Assembly: GCA_020635855.1 (NCBI GenBank)
Contig: JACJYZ010000004.1
Span: 803,276 to 867,275 of the forward strand
Source of the DNA: Flavobacteriales bacterium
GTDB taxonomy: Bacteria > Bacteroidota > Bacteroidia > JACJYZ01
Direction: 5' to 3'
Length of the DNA stretch: 64,000 nt
In this document: piece after piece, positions 1 through 7,673 of the stretch
Layout: every line of letters starts with the position of its first letter
Position numbering within the stretch: position 1 is the first letter of the stretch
Program-made: the position numbers and the translations under genes
Notes under the pieces: model-generated
Database searches by the model: none
Told to the model about the DNA's origin: nothing
What the model saw: the letters and a program-made list of their open reading frames with translations, nothing else

Positions 1-643
1 TCACGAAAGGTCTTCGTATGAAACCCTGGGTGGCTCCTACCAGCTGCATGCTTCGGATAAGAAACCTACGGGAGTAGATGGCCAACCGGATGGTGTTGTT
101 GATGAGGGCCACCGCCACCAGCAATAACAATCCGGAGAATGCAAGCATGATGACGCTGATCTTGCGGATGTTGCTATTGACGATATCAATCAGGTCTTTG
201 TTGATCACCAGTTCGTCGATCAGGTTGCTTTTTTCCACTTGTCCGGTGATCCACCGGAGACTGTCGTTGTTGGCATAGTTGGCATGAAGGAACACGTCTA
301 TGGAAGGCAGCAAAGGGTTGCGTCCTATAAAGGATACGAAGTCTTCCCCCAATTCTTTTTCCATTTGTTCCGCCGCTTCTTCCTTGCTTACATATTGGGT
401 ATGCCGGATGAAGGATTTCGCCTCGAGGTTTTTCTGGAACTGGAGAATGTCAACTTCTTTGGTGTTTTCCTTGAAGAACACAGTGAAGCCGATGTTTTCC
501 TTCACATGGTCGGAGATCTGGCGGGCTTGAAGAATAATGATGCCCAACAATCCCAGTACAAATAACACCAGCGCCATGGAAATGACGGTGGATACATAGG
601 AGGTTTGCAGTTTACTCCTGCCGCTTCGCTTTTCTTTACTCAT
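1..643 (-). CDS. ftsX: Cell division protein FtsX, N-terminal part (runs off left edge)
   Basis: The minus-strand frame opening at the ATG at 641-643 stays open to the window edge (214 codons seen; FtsX is usually near 290 residues). The product begins MSKEKRSGRSKL, has one membrane segment at about residues 20-42, then a periplasmic domain of about 120 residues (FTVFFKENT, YVSKEEAAEQME, NPLLPSIDVF), then a second membrane segment (VIMLAFSGLLLLVAVALI) followed by NTIRLAIYSRR and MQLVGAT, typical of FtsX. FtsX works with the ATPase FtsE at the septum to activate peptidoglycan hydrolases; that role is family knowledge. The start lies 18 bases after the stop of the OmpA-type lipoprotein gene, so the two are probably cotranscribed. 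Two or more C-terminal membrane segments lie outside the window. Confidence 0.9.
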   Translation of the reverse strand, partial: MSKEKRSGRSKLQTSYVSTVISMALVLFVLGLLGIIILQARQISDHVKENIGFTVFFKENTKEVDILQFQKNLEAKSFIRHTQYVSKEEAAEQMEKELGEDFVSFIGRNPLLPSIDVFLHANYANNDSLRWITGQVEKSNLIDELVINKDLIDIVNSNIRKISVIMLAFSGLLLLVAVALINNTIRLAIYSRRFLIRSMQLVGATQGFIRRPFV

Positions 644-661
644 CCGGATCGGCCTGGTTGT

Positions 662-1675
662 TTAGTTAGATTCCAGGATTTGCAGGAGTTCATCCAGTTT
701 GGGTGTGAGGATGATCTCGGTTCTGCGGTTTTTCTGACGGGCTTCTTTGCTGTCGGAAGGATCGATGGGGAGGTACTCACCCCTTCCGGCAGCCGTGAGC
801 CTCTTGGGATCAAGCCCCTTGTTTTCGGTCAGGATTCTTACGATGGCTGTGGCTCGCAGTACACTCAGGTCCCAGTTGTCTTTGATTTGTCCGGAGCCTT
901 TGTAGGGAACATTGTCAGTATGCCCTTCCACCAACACATTGATGTCCTGATTATCGGCCAGCACTCCGGCCAGTTTTTTCAGGGCTTCCTTACCCTTTGT
1001 ATCTACCTGGTAACTGCCTGAAGCGAACAGCAGGTTTTCTTCAAGGGAAACATACACTTTGCCATTCTTTTGTTCAATGGTCAGGCCCTTGTTCTCAAAA
1101 CCAAGCAGCGCATCCGATACTTTTTTGCGAAGGTCTTCCACCGCTTTGTCCTTTTTCTCAAGAATTCCCTGTAATTCATTAATCTTCGCTTCCCGTTCAC
1201 TAAGTTCCTGGCTGTTCCTTTCGAGGTCTTTTTGTTTGGCCTGCAATTCCCTTTCGAGCAGTTTCAGGGCATCTTCCTGTTTCTGAAGGTTGCTTTGTGT
1301 TTTCTGCAATTCCGTCATCAACTTTTCAGTTTCGGTGCGGCTGCCGGCCAGCATTTCCTTGTTGTTTTTCAGCAGCAACTCATAGGTCTCATTCAGCTTG
1401 TCATAGTTTTGTGTCATCTGCCGCAACGATTTTCCCAGCACCGCCGTGTCACCAACCAGGCCCTCGTGGCGCTTTTTGAAATCGGTGAGTTCGGCTCCCA
1501 ACTCCGTCATTTTAACCGTGAGGTCCTCGTTCTGGCTTTTCAGCAAGGCATTGTCTGCTTCACAACGGTCCTGTTTGGCTTTGATCTCTTCGAACTTTCT
1601 TGCGGGAACACAAGCAGAAAGCAATGCAAAACCTGCAAGAGTGAATCGGTATATGTGGCGAAGTTGGATGTTCAT
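662..1675 (-). CDS. OmpA-family lipoprotein with long coiled coil
   Basis: Predicted product of 337 residues. The start at 1675 is chosen because it gives a lipoprotein signal (MNIQLRHIYR, then lipobox LLSAC followed by VPARKFEE); the longer frame back to 1726 only adds promoter sequence. After the signal comes about 180 residues of coiled coil (repeated E, K, Q heptads), then a C-terminal OmpA/MotB domain with the peptidoglycan-binding signature (GHTDNVPYKG, NWDLSVLRA, AAGRGEYLP, QKNRRTEI). By family it should be anchored in the outer membrane and bind peptidoglycan. It is followed at 18 bases by ftsX and preceded by a truncated copy of itself. The exact cellular role is not known. Confidence 0.88.
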   Translation of the reverse strand: MNIQLRHIYRFTLAGFALLSACVPARKFEEIKAKQDRCEADNALLKSQNEDLTVKMTELGAELTDFKKRHEGLVGDTAVLGKSLRQMTQNYDKLNETYELLLKNNKEMLAGSRTETEKLMTELQKTQSNLQKQEDALKLLERELQAKQKDLERNSQELSEREAKINELQGILEKKDKAVEDLRKKVSDALLGFENKGLTIEQKNGKVYVSLEENLLFASGSYQVDTKGKEALKKLAGVLADNQDINVLVEGHTDNVPYKGSGQIKDNWDLSVLRATAIVRILTENKGLDPKRLTAAGRGEYLPIDPSDSKEARQKNRRTEIILTPKLDELLQILESN

Positions 1676-1740
1676 ATGTTGTAATTTAGGGAAGAACGGG
1701 TGTGTTTTCCGATCTGGTGTATGCACGCAAATTTTGCATT
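1676..1740 (-). repeat. Upstream segment repeated with 2254-2325
   Basis: The bases before both lipoprotein genes share the blocks AATTTAGGGAAGAA, TCTGGTGTATGCACGCAAA and a T-rich run in the same order. This is the non-coding part of the tandem duplication and probably carries the promoter and leader of each copy. A GCAAATTTGC-type palindrome is present in both (with one extra A in this copy). Confidence 0.6.
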
Positions 1741-1743
1741 TTT

Positions 1744-2253
1744 TTATGAATCTCCCGATTTGTTCACTATCGGGTGGGTAGGAGAGAAGCTGCTTTTCTC
1801 ACCTTCTTTCGGTTTGACTTCCTTTTCACCTTCGAATAGGTTCAATGAGTCTTGTTGCTTCAGAAGGTTGTTTAATGTGTTCTGCAACTCTTCCCTGAGT
1901 TTATCGGCTTCGGTGCGGCTGCCAGCCAGCATTTCCTTGTTGTTTTTCAACAGCAATTCATAGGTTTCATTCAGCGCGTCATAATTGGATTTCATCAGCC
2001 TGAGTGATTTTCCCAAAACAGCGGTGTCTGTGACAAGCCCCTCATAACGTTTCGTCAAGTTGGACAAAACCTGATTGAGTTCGGTGATCCTTGCGATAAG
2101 CTCTTCGTTGTGATTTTTGAGCATTGTGAAGCCTACTTCACACTGTTCCTGTTGGGTTTTGACTTCTTCAAATTTTCTGGCTGGTACGCAAGCGGCGCAT
2201 AGGGCAAGTCCGGACAGGGCAGAAATATAAAGTGTTCGGGGTTGAGCGGTCAT
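1744..2253 (-). CDS. Truncated tandem paralogue of the OmpA-family lipoprotein
   Basis: Predicted product of 169 residues, starting MTAQPRTLY with lipobox LCAAC and the same VPARKFEE that begins the mature neighbour. It matches the signal peptide and coiled coil of the downstream gene (shared block ALNETYELLLKNNKEMLAGS), but stops after GEKSSFSPTHPIVNKSGDS and has no OmpA domain. The roughly 65 bases upstream of both starts are also nearly the same, so the duplicated unit includes the upstream region. It could be a free outer-membrane coiled-coil lipoprotein that oligomerises with its neighbour, or a decaying duplicate; the intact frame and lipobox favour an expressed protein. The start was chosen by alignment with the neighbour and by the signal peptide. 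Confidence 0.7.
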   Translation of the reverse strand: MTAQPRTLYISALSGLALCAACVPARKFEEVKTQQEQCEVGFTMLKNHNEELIARITELNQVLSNLTKRYEGLVTDTAVLGKSLRLMKSNYDALNETYELLLKNNKEMLAGSRTEADKLREELQNTLNNLLKQQDSLNLFEGEKEVKPKEGEKSSFSPTHPIVNKSGDS

Positions 2254-2325
2254 GTGTTGCAATTTAGGGAAGAATGGGTGAATTCCCTGGTCTGGTGTAT
2301 GCACGCAAATTTGCATTTTTTTTGG
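2254..2325 (-). repeat. Second copy of the duplicated upstream segment
   Basis: This is the partner of the segment at 1676-1740, with the same block order and the palindrome GCAAATTTGC near 2305-2316. No full TTTG / TAnnTTTG promoter was found here by eye. Confidence 0.55.
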
Positions 2326-2415
2326 GAATTACGAGGCGCGGGTAGCGGATGACCGCCCGGATCATGGAAACAAGATGTGGTGTTTTTCGTTTACACTCAG
2401 GAAAAGGAGGTTGCT

Positions 2416-3138
2416 ATGAAGGTTCTGCCACCCAACTGGATCACGGAAAAATGGATTGACTTCGAATACAAGAAATACATCCTGCTGTCATACTTGCAGG
2501 AAGTCAGCGCGAATTTCGATGTCAACAAACTCTATCCGTTTCTTTCCCACCTCATGGAGCACCATAAGAATTTGCTCAGGTTAAGGGAAGGGCGCCAACA
2601 ATTGGAGGATTCATTTCCAAAAGAACTAAAAGGCATATCCGTTGAACATATGCGGCTGATGTATGACCAGATCGCCGCAGACGATGATCTGTTAAAAGAG
2701 ATCCGTGAGATCATCTCATATTCAATTCCTCAGTTTGAATACTATCTGGAAGAGGGCAAGAAGATTTACGATTTCCTCGAATCACACATGCAGATTTCTC
2801 CGGTGGGTGTGGTGCCGCTTTATCCGGAAGAAGGCTATCTCATATTGGATGATGTGGGACAGAAGCGCAAGCAGGTGTATGAGTACCGGCTTACCATCAT
2901 CGAACAACCCGATGGAAAGTTCCGTGCTGTACAAACGCGGTATATTGCCGGTTACGATCACTCCCTTACCCATTCGTTCACTTCCATCAAACAAGATCTG
3001 ATCAAGGTCCGAACGGAAATGCCTAATCCTGCAACCTATGCGGTTGAATCGGAATTCCCGGTTCCCGTGCGGGAGACGTTTTTACCCATGGCGAAACGCT
3101 TGCTGGTTCGCTACATATACATGAAGAAGGACGTTTAA
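2416..3138 (+). CDS. Conserved protein of unknown function
   Basis: Predicted product of 240 residues. The ATG at 2416 is preferred over the upstream one at 2377 because AAGGAGG lies 6 bases before it, an unusually clear ribosome binding site for this phylum. There is no signal peptide or membrane segment. The first half is mostly helical (YLQEVSANFDVNKLYPFLSHLMEHH, LKEIREIISYSIPQF) and the second half has alternating strands (YEYRLTIIEQPDGKFRAVQTRY). No family was recognised. The next gene, the carbamoyltransferase, starts 65 bases downstream on the same strand, so cotranscription is possible. Confidence 0.75.
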   Translation: MKVLPPNWITEKWIDFEYKKYILLSYLQEVSANFDVNKLYPFLSHLMEHHKNLLRLREGRQQLEDSFPKELKGISVEHMRLMYDQIAADDDLLKEIREIISYSIPQFEYYLEEGKKIYDFLESHMQISPVGVVPLYPEEGYLILDDVGQKRKQVYEYRLTIIEQPDGKFRAVQTRYIAGYDHSLTHSFTSIKQDLIKVRTEMPNPATYAVESEFPVPVRETFLPMAKRLLVRYIYMKKDV

Positions 3139-3203
3139 ACGCCGCAGGATGGTAAATTAAATTCAAATGGTACATTTGCAGCTTCACGGACTTAAAATGT
3201 ACG

Positions 3204-5060
3204 ATGAAAATTCTTGGCATTTCGGCCTTTTACCATGATTCAGCTGCAGCCCTTGTGAAGGATGGTGATATCATTTTTGCTGCACAAGAAGAACGTTTTA
3301 CCCGGAAGAAACATGACCCCTCCTTTCCCCGGCATGCAGCCGCTGCATGCCTTGATTATGCGGGGATTGATATCAATGATCTCGATGCGGTCGTTTTTTA
3401 TGACAAACCGCTGCTGAAGTTTGAGCGACTCCTCGAAACGTATGCTTCTTTCGCCCCAAGAGGACTGGCATCTTTTGCCAAATCCATGCCCGTGTGGCTG
3501 AAGGAAAAAATGTTCCTGAAAAAACTGATCCGTGATGAGTTGAAGGAAATGGGCGCCGACGGTAAGGTCAAATTGCTTTTCCCGGAACACCATCTGTCGC
3601 ATGCGGCTTCCGCCTACTATCCTTCCCGGTTCGACGATGCAGCCATCCTTACCGTTGATGGCGTGGGTGAATGGGCAACGGCTTCGCTGTGTCATGGCCG
3701 TGGAAAAGAGATTACCTTGTTGCGTGAACTTTCATTTCCTCACTCCGTCGGACTTCTGTATTCAGCGTTCACATACTTTCTCGGATTCAAGGTGAACTCG
3801 GGTGAATATAAATTGATGGGGCTCGCGCCGTATGGCATCCCCGGAGATCCTGAAACGGAAAAATTCAAGGCACTCATCACTGAACACCTCGTGAAAGTTT
3901 ATGAGGATGGTTCGGTGTGGCTCGACCAGGCATATTTCAACTATGCCACCGGACTCCGAATGGTGGTGGATGGCAAATGGGAGGCATTGTTCGGATTTCC
4001 GCGCAGGGCATCCGAATCAGAATTGAAACAGGAACACTGCAACCTCGCCCTGGCCATTCAACAGGTAACCGAAGACATCGTGCTTAAAATGGCAGCACAT
4101 GCCAGACAGGTAACCGGAAGCAAGAACATTTGCCTGGCCGGTGGCGTGGCATTGAATTGCGTGGCCAACGGGAAGCTGGTCAAGTCGGGTATCTTCGAAC
4201 ACGTATATATACAGCCGGCTGCCGGTGATGCGGGTGGTGCTTTGGGTGCCGCACTTGCGGCTCATCATATTTATTTTGGTAAGGAACGCATACCCGCAAA
4301 CGGTTATGATCGCATGAAAGGGTCCTACCTCGGTCCGGCTTTCTCCGACCTGGACGTGGAAAAAATGTCGCGGAAATATGATGCAGTTTATGAGGCTTGT
4401 ACATCAACCGATGAAGTTGCCCGAAAAACAGCGGCGTTGCTTGCCGATGGACATGCCATCGGATGGTTCCAGGGAAGAATGGAGTGGGGGCCACGTGCAC
4501 TCGGTAACCGCAGCATCATCGGTGATCCCCGCAATGAAGAGATGCAGATGAAGCTCAACCTCAAGATCAAATACAGGGAAAGCTTCAGGCCCTTTGCCCC
4601 CTCTGTGCTGGCTGAGGATGCTGCCGATTTCTTCGACCTGAATGAAGATTCACCCTACATGCTCATGGTGGGCGATGTGATAGAAAAAAGAAGAAAACCA
4701 CTTCCTGCCAACTACCATGACCTTCCCCTGAAGGAAAAGCTTTACTGCCTCCGGTCCGATGTACCTGCCATCACCCACATTGATTTCTCGGCACGCGTTC
4801 AAAGTGTGCACAAGGAAACCAATGACGCTTATTGGAAACTGATACATGCATTCAAGGAACTAACTGGGTACGGACTGATCATTAACACCAGTTTCAATGT
4901 ACGGGGAGAACCCATCGTTTGCACACCTGAAGATGCCTATCGTTGTTTGATGCGAACCGAAATGGACTACCTCGTGGTGAACCGTTATATATTTGCCAAG
5001 AAAGATCAGCCTGAGTGGAAGGAAAAGGTGGACTGGCAACAGGAATTTGCACTCGACTAA
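3204..5060 (+). CDS. Carbamoyltransferase of the NodU/CmcH/TobZ family
   Basis: Predicted product of 618 residues. The N-terminal Kae1-like half starts MKILGISAFYHDSAAA and carries EEERFTRKKHD-type sequence at 29-38 and the histidine cluster PEHHLSHAASAYYP (H129, H130, H133) that binds metal and carbamoyladenylate in TobZ. It continues with LTVDGVGEWAT and GLAPYG. The C-terminal YrdC-like half contains RESFRPFAPSVL and NTSFNVRGEPIVCTPEDAYR. The family moves a carbamoyl group from carbamoyl phosphate, through carbamoyl-AMP, to a hydroxyl on an antibiotic, sugar or lipid; the substrate here cannot be read from the sequence. Two small membrane-protein genes follow at once, as with the carbamoyltransferase gene sxtI of saxitoxin clusters. 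Confidence 0.92.
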   Translation: MKILGISAFYHDSAAALVKDGDIIFAAQEERFTRKKHDPSFPRHAAAACLDYAGIDINDLDAVVFYDKPLLKFERLLETYASFAPRGLASFAKSMPVWLKEKMFLKKLIRDELKEMGADGKVKLLFPEHHLSHAASAYYPSRFDDAAILTVDGVGEWATASLCHGRGKEITLLRELSFPHSVGLLYSAFTYFLGFKVNSGEYKLMGLAPYGIPGDPETEKFKALITEHLVKVYEDGSVWLDQAYFNYATGLRMVVDGKWEALFGFPRRASESELKQEHCNLALAIQQVTEDIVLKMAAHARQVTGSKNICLAGGVALNCVANGKLVKSGIFEHVYIQPAAGDAGGALGAALAAHHIYFGKERIPANGYDRMKGSYLGPAFSDLDVEKMSRKYDAVYEACTSTDEVARKTAALLADGHAIGWFQGRMEWGPRALGNRSIIGDPRNEEMQMKLNLKIKYRESFRPFAPSVLAEDAADFFDLNEDSPYMLMVGDVIEKRRKPLPANYHDLPLKEKLYCLRSDVPAITHIDFSARVQSVHKETNDAYWKLIHAFKELTGYGLIINTSFNVRGEPIVCTPEDAYRCLMRTEMDYLVVNRYIFAKKDQPEWKEKVDWQQEFALD

Positions 5061-5090
5061 CCCATTGATCACCTATTAACAGGATACCCT

Positions 5091-5240
5091 ATGGATTTTT
5101 TAAAAGACCTGTGGCAATTCATGAAAGCCAGAAAGAAATGGTGGCTGATGCCCATCATTGTTCTCCTGCTTCTCATCGGTGTATTGGTTGTACTGGCTGA
5201 AGGCAGTGCAGCGGCAAGTTTCATTTATACCCTGTTTTAG
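5091..5240 (+). CDS. DUF5989 / SxtK-like small membrane protein
   Basis: Predicted 49-residue product: MDFLKDLWQFMKARKKWW, then one hydrophobic helix (LMPIIVLLLLIGVLVVLAEG), ending ASFIYTLF. The amphipathic N-terminus, the RKKWW motif, the single helix and the FIYTLF end are what I recall of the DUF5989 family found beside carbamoyltransferases. It begins 30 bases after the carbamoyltransferase stop and ends 3 bases before the next start, so the three form an operon. Function is unknown; the position suggests a membrane partner of the carbamoyltransferase. Confidence 0.82.
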   Translation: MDFLKDLWQFMKARKKWWLMPIIVLLLLIGVLVVLAEGSAAASFIYTLF

Positions 5241-5243
5241 TAG

Positions 5244-5612
5244 ATGACAAAACCCGACCGCCACAAGCAGATTGAAACCATGTCGGCGCTGGCTTTGGCC
5301 GGCTGCGTGCTTTATTATTGGAAAGGGCACACATGGATGTTGTATGCAGCCATTGCCAGCCTGGTGATCGGACTGTTCATCAAGTTCATTGCCGTGTACA
5401 TCACCATGGGCTGGCTCAAGATCACCGAGCTGCTGGGCCGGATCAACGGCTTCGTGCTGCTTTCCGTGATCTTCTTTTTTGTGCTTACTCCGTTGGCATT
5501 TCTGAAGAGACTGGGAAGCAAACGTTCCTTCCTCAAACAACCTTCCGGCGCATCCAACTACAAGGAAAAAGATCATACCTACTCGGCGGATGACATCGCC
5601 ATGCCGTGGTAG
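5244..5612 (+). CDS. SxtJ-like membrane protein
   Basis: Predicted product of 122 residues with two to three hydrophobic stretches (ALALAGCVLYYW; MLYAAIASLVIGLFIKFIAVYI; FVLLSVIFFFVLTPLAFLKRLG) and a soluble polar tail (KRSFLKQPSGASNYKEKDHTYSADDIAMPW). The pattern GWLKITELLGRINGFVLLSVIFF matches the SxtJ membrane family as I remember it. It starts 3 bases after the DUF5989 gene and closes the carbamoyltransferase operon before a strong terminator. Function is unknown. Confidence 0.82.
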   Translation: MTKPDRHKQIETMSALALAGCVLYYWKGHTWMLYAAIASLVIGLFIKFIAVYITMGWLKITELLGRINGFVLLSVIFFFVLTPLAFLKRLGSKRSFLKQPSGASNYKEKDHTYSADDIAMPW

Positions 5613-5633
5613 ACCGGCATACAGAATCCTAAC

Positions 5634-5666
5634 AAAAAAGGCCGCTTCTTTCGAGGCGGCCTTTTA
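5634..5666. terminator. Bidirectional intrinsic terminator
   Basis: The arms GGCCGC (5640-5645) and GCGGCC (5656-5661) are extended by flanking A and T runs, with a 10-base loop. The run of A on the left and of T on the right lets it end transcription from both sides. It lies between the convergent sxtJ-like gene and the OppA-type lipoprotein gene. Confidence 0.85.
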
Positions 5667-5683
5667 TATTTTCCCGGTATAAA

Positions 5684-7459
5684 TTATTTCTTTTCAGCTG
5701 CGGCCTGGTTTGCGCCTTCCGCAGATTTGTCGAAGTACACTTCGTTGAATTTGCGGTATTCTATCGGGTTGATGGGGAAGTTGCGCACATAATGTTGCAA
5801 CAGCCTGTAGTTTTCATCATAATAGATCATCATCACAACCGCATTGTCCATCACCATCTGGTCGCACTGGCGATAAAGGTCGAAGCGTTTGACCTCATTC
5901 GTTTCGCTCATGGCTGCTGCAAACAGGCTGTCATACGCAGCGTTTTTGAAGCGGAAGGTATTGATGTAGGATTTTTCCTCAAGTGAAGCAGGCACGTGTG
6001 CGCCGTAGAACAGGTTCAGGAAGCTGTCGGGATCCGGGTAGTCGGAGACCCATCCGCCGCGCCAGAATGTGGTTTTGGCAGACTCCACGTTTTCCAGGTG
6101 TTGGGCAAACGGCATCACGTTCATCTCAACGCTGATGCCCAGGTTCTCACTCAGCATGTTCTGGATGACCTCTGCTACCTGGATGTTGCGTGCACCACCG
6201 CTGTTCAGTTGGAGGGTTACCCTCGGGAATCCTTTTCCGTTCGGATAACCTGCATCAGCCAACAGGCGTTTGGCTTCATCCGGGTTATAGTCATATCCTT
6301 TCACAGCTTCGGCATCGTACCCCTTGAAGTCACCGGAGGTTCTCCGGAAAGAAGGCGGAACGAAGCCATGGTTGCCCGGGATGCCTTCACCGCGCAGGGT
6401 GTAGTTGATGATCTTTTTGCGGTCAATGGCATAGTTGAAAGCTTTGCGCACACGCACATCGCTGAACACTTTGTCGGTTTGCAGGAAGCCATAATACTGA
6501 TTGCTCATGGCAGGTGTGATCTGCAGGTCATAGGCAAGGTTGCCTTTGGCGTTTTCCAGTTCGTCAAGGATGTCGTCAATCATTTCCACCGGCAAACGGA
6601 ACACCATGTCCAGGTTCTGTTTTTTGAATTCCAGGAATTCAGATTTCTTTTCTTTCACGAAAGTGAACTGAATGGCATCCAGGTAAGGCAGCTTGTTGCC
6701 GAACTTGTCAACTCCCCAGTAGTTTTCATTTTTTGACAGAATCACTGTTTCCCCGTCTTTCACTTCCTTCACCTTGAACGGACCGGTACCGACGCATTTC
6801 ACGCGCATCTCAACACCGTATTTCTCGAAAGCCTCTTTGGGGAACACCCAGGTGAAAGGCATCGCCAGTATATTCAGGAAGCTGGAGTACGGATGCAGCA
6901 GGTCTACCTCCAGGGTATAATCGTCCATCACCTTCACACCCTTCACACCATCAGCCAGTGGTTTTCCTTCAACGGTTGACTGGTAATATTCATTGGCACC
7001 CACCACCCTGTCGCGAAATACCCAGAAACCGGCATTCATCGGATCGGATGTGCACAGGCGGGTGAAACAGTATTTGACATCTTCAGCTTTCATCTCCCGG
7101 CCTTTGCCATCCGGAAAACATGCATCGTCTTGAAAGTAAACCCCATGGCGAAGTTTGAATGTGAACACTGTTGCCGAATCATTCACCGTCCAGCTCTCCG
7201 CAAGTCCGGGTACAAGGCTCAGGTCTTTCTGGTTGAAATCGATCAGACCCTCGTACACCTGGTTTGCAATGCGCTGAGATACGATCTCGTTCACCTTCAG
7301 CGGAAACAGGTTGCGGAAATCCTCTTCTTCATTGATGCGGAACACGCCGCCATACTTGACCCCGCCTTTCGCGGATTGCTGTTCGGGCCCGCTGGATCCA
7401 CCTTTACAGCCTGCGAGGACCGCTACCGTGACTGAAAAAAGGATTGCAAATTTTCTCAT
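5684..7459 (-). CDS. OppA/DppA-type peptide ABC transporter substrate-binding lipoprotein
   Basis: Predicted product of 591 residues. The start at 7459 gives a lipoprotein signal (MRKFAILFSVTVAVLAGC, lipobox LAGC); the longer open frame to 7573 only reads through the promoter. The SBP_bac_5 features are a GGVFRINEEEDFRNLFP start, YEGLIDFNQKDLSLVPGLAESWT, TFKLRHGVYFQDD, VRKAFNYAIDRKKII and a late SYINTFRFKNAAYDSLFAAA region. Such proteins bind oligopeptides or other solutes for an ABC importer, but no permease or ATPase genes are beside it. The ligand cannot be named. A good Bacteroidota promoter lies at 7506-7535. Confidence 0.9.
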   Translation of the reverse strand: MRKFAILFSVTVAVLAGCKGGSSGPEQQSAKGGVKYGGVFRINEEEDFRNLFPLKVNEIVSQRIANQVYEGLIDFNQKDLSLVPGLAESWTVNDSATVFTFKLRHGVYFQDDACFPDGKGREMKAEDVKYCFTRLCTSDPMNAGFWVFRDRVVGANEYYQSTVEGKPLADGVKGVKVMDDYTLEVDLLHPYSSFLNILAMPFTWVFPKEAFEKYGVEMRVKCVGTGPFKVKEVKDGETVILSKNENYWGVDKFGNKLPYLDAIQFTFVKEKKSEFLEFKKQNLDMVFRLPVEMIDDILDELENAKGNLAYDLQITPAMSNQYYGFLQTDKVFSDVRVRKAFNYAIDRKKIINYTLRGEGIPGNHGFVPPSFRRTSGDFKGYDAEAVKGYDYNPDEAKRLLADAGYPNGKGFPRVTLQLNSGGARNIQVAEVIQNMLSENLGISVEMNVMPFAQHLENVESAKTTFWRGGWVSDYPDPDSFLNLFYGAHVPASLEEKSYINTFRFKNAAYDSLFAAAMSETNEVKRFDLYRQCDQMVMDNAVVMMIYYDENYRLLQHYVRNFPINPIEYRKFNEVYFDKSAEGANQAAAEKK

Positions 7460-7505
7460 ATTGAAATGGTGTTGGGGTCTATAGAAAGGATACATATCAA
7501 TGGTA

Positions 7506-7535
7506 CAAATATAAAAATATAAACATATTGGCAAT
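7506..7535 (-). promoter_or_regulatory. Candidate promoter of the OppA-type lipoprotein gene
   Basis: On the minus strand ATTG is followed after 18 bases by TATATTTG, a full match to TAnnTTTG. It lies 47 bases or more before the start at 7459, on an AT-rich stretch. Confidence 0.55.
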
Positions 7536-7673
7536 AGGTCCGGAACAGGGGGGCAATCTCTCCCGGATCGCACGCCGGATCAAGCAGCCCGCACAACGAT
7601 TGATTTGGAGTTGGTCGGTGCAAAGGTCTGCCCGAAAATGGAATGGGTGTAATACCGTTATCTTAGCGAAGGA

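Noticed and set aside
5996..6736. 246-residue plus-strand ORF antisense to the OppA-type gene
   Set aside because: Antisense shadow; the minus-strand lipoprotein has full family features.
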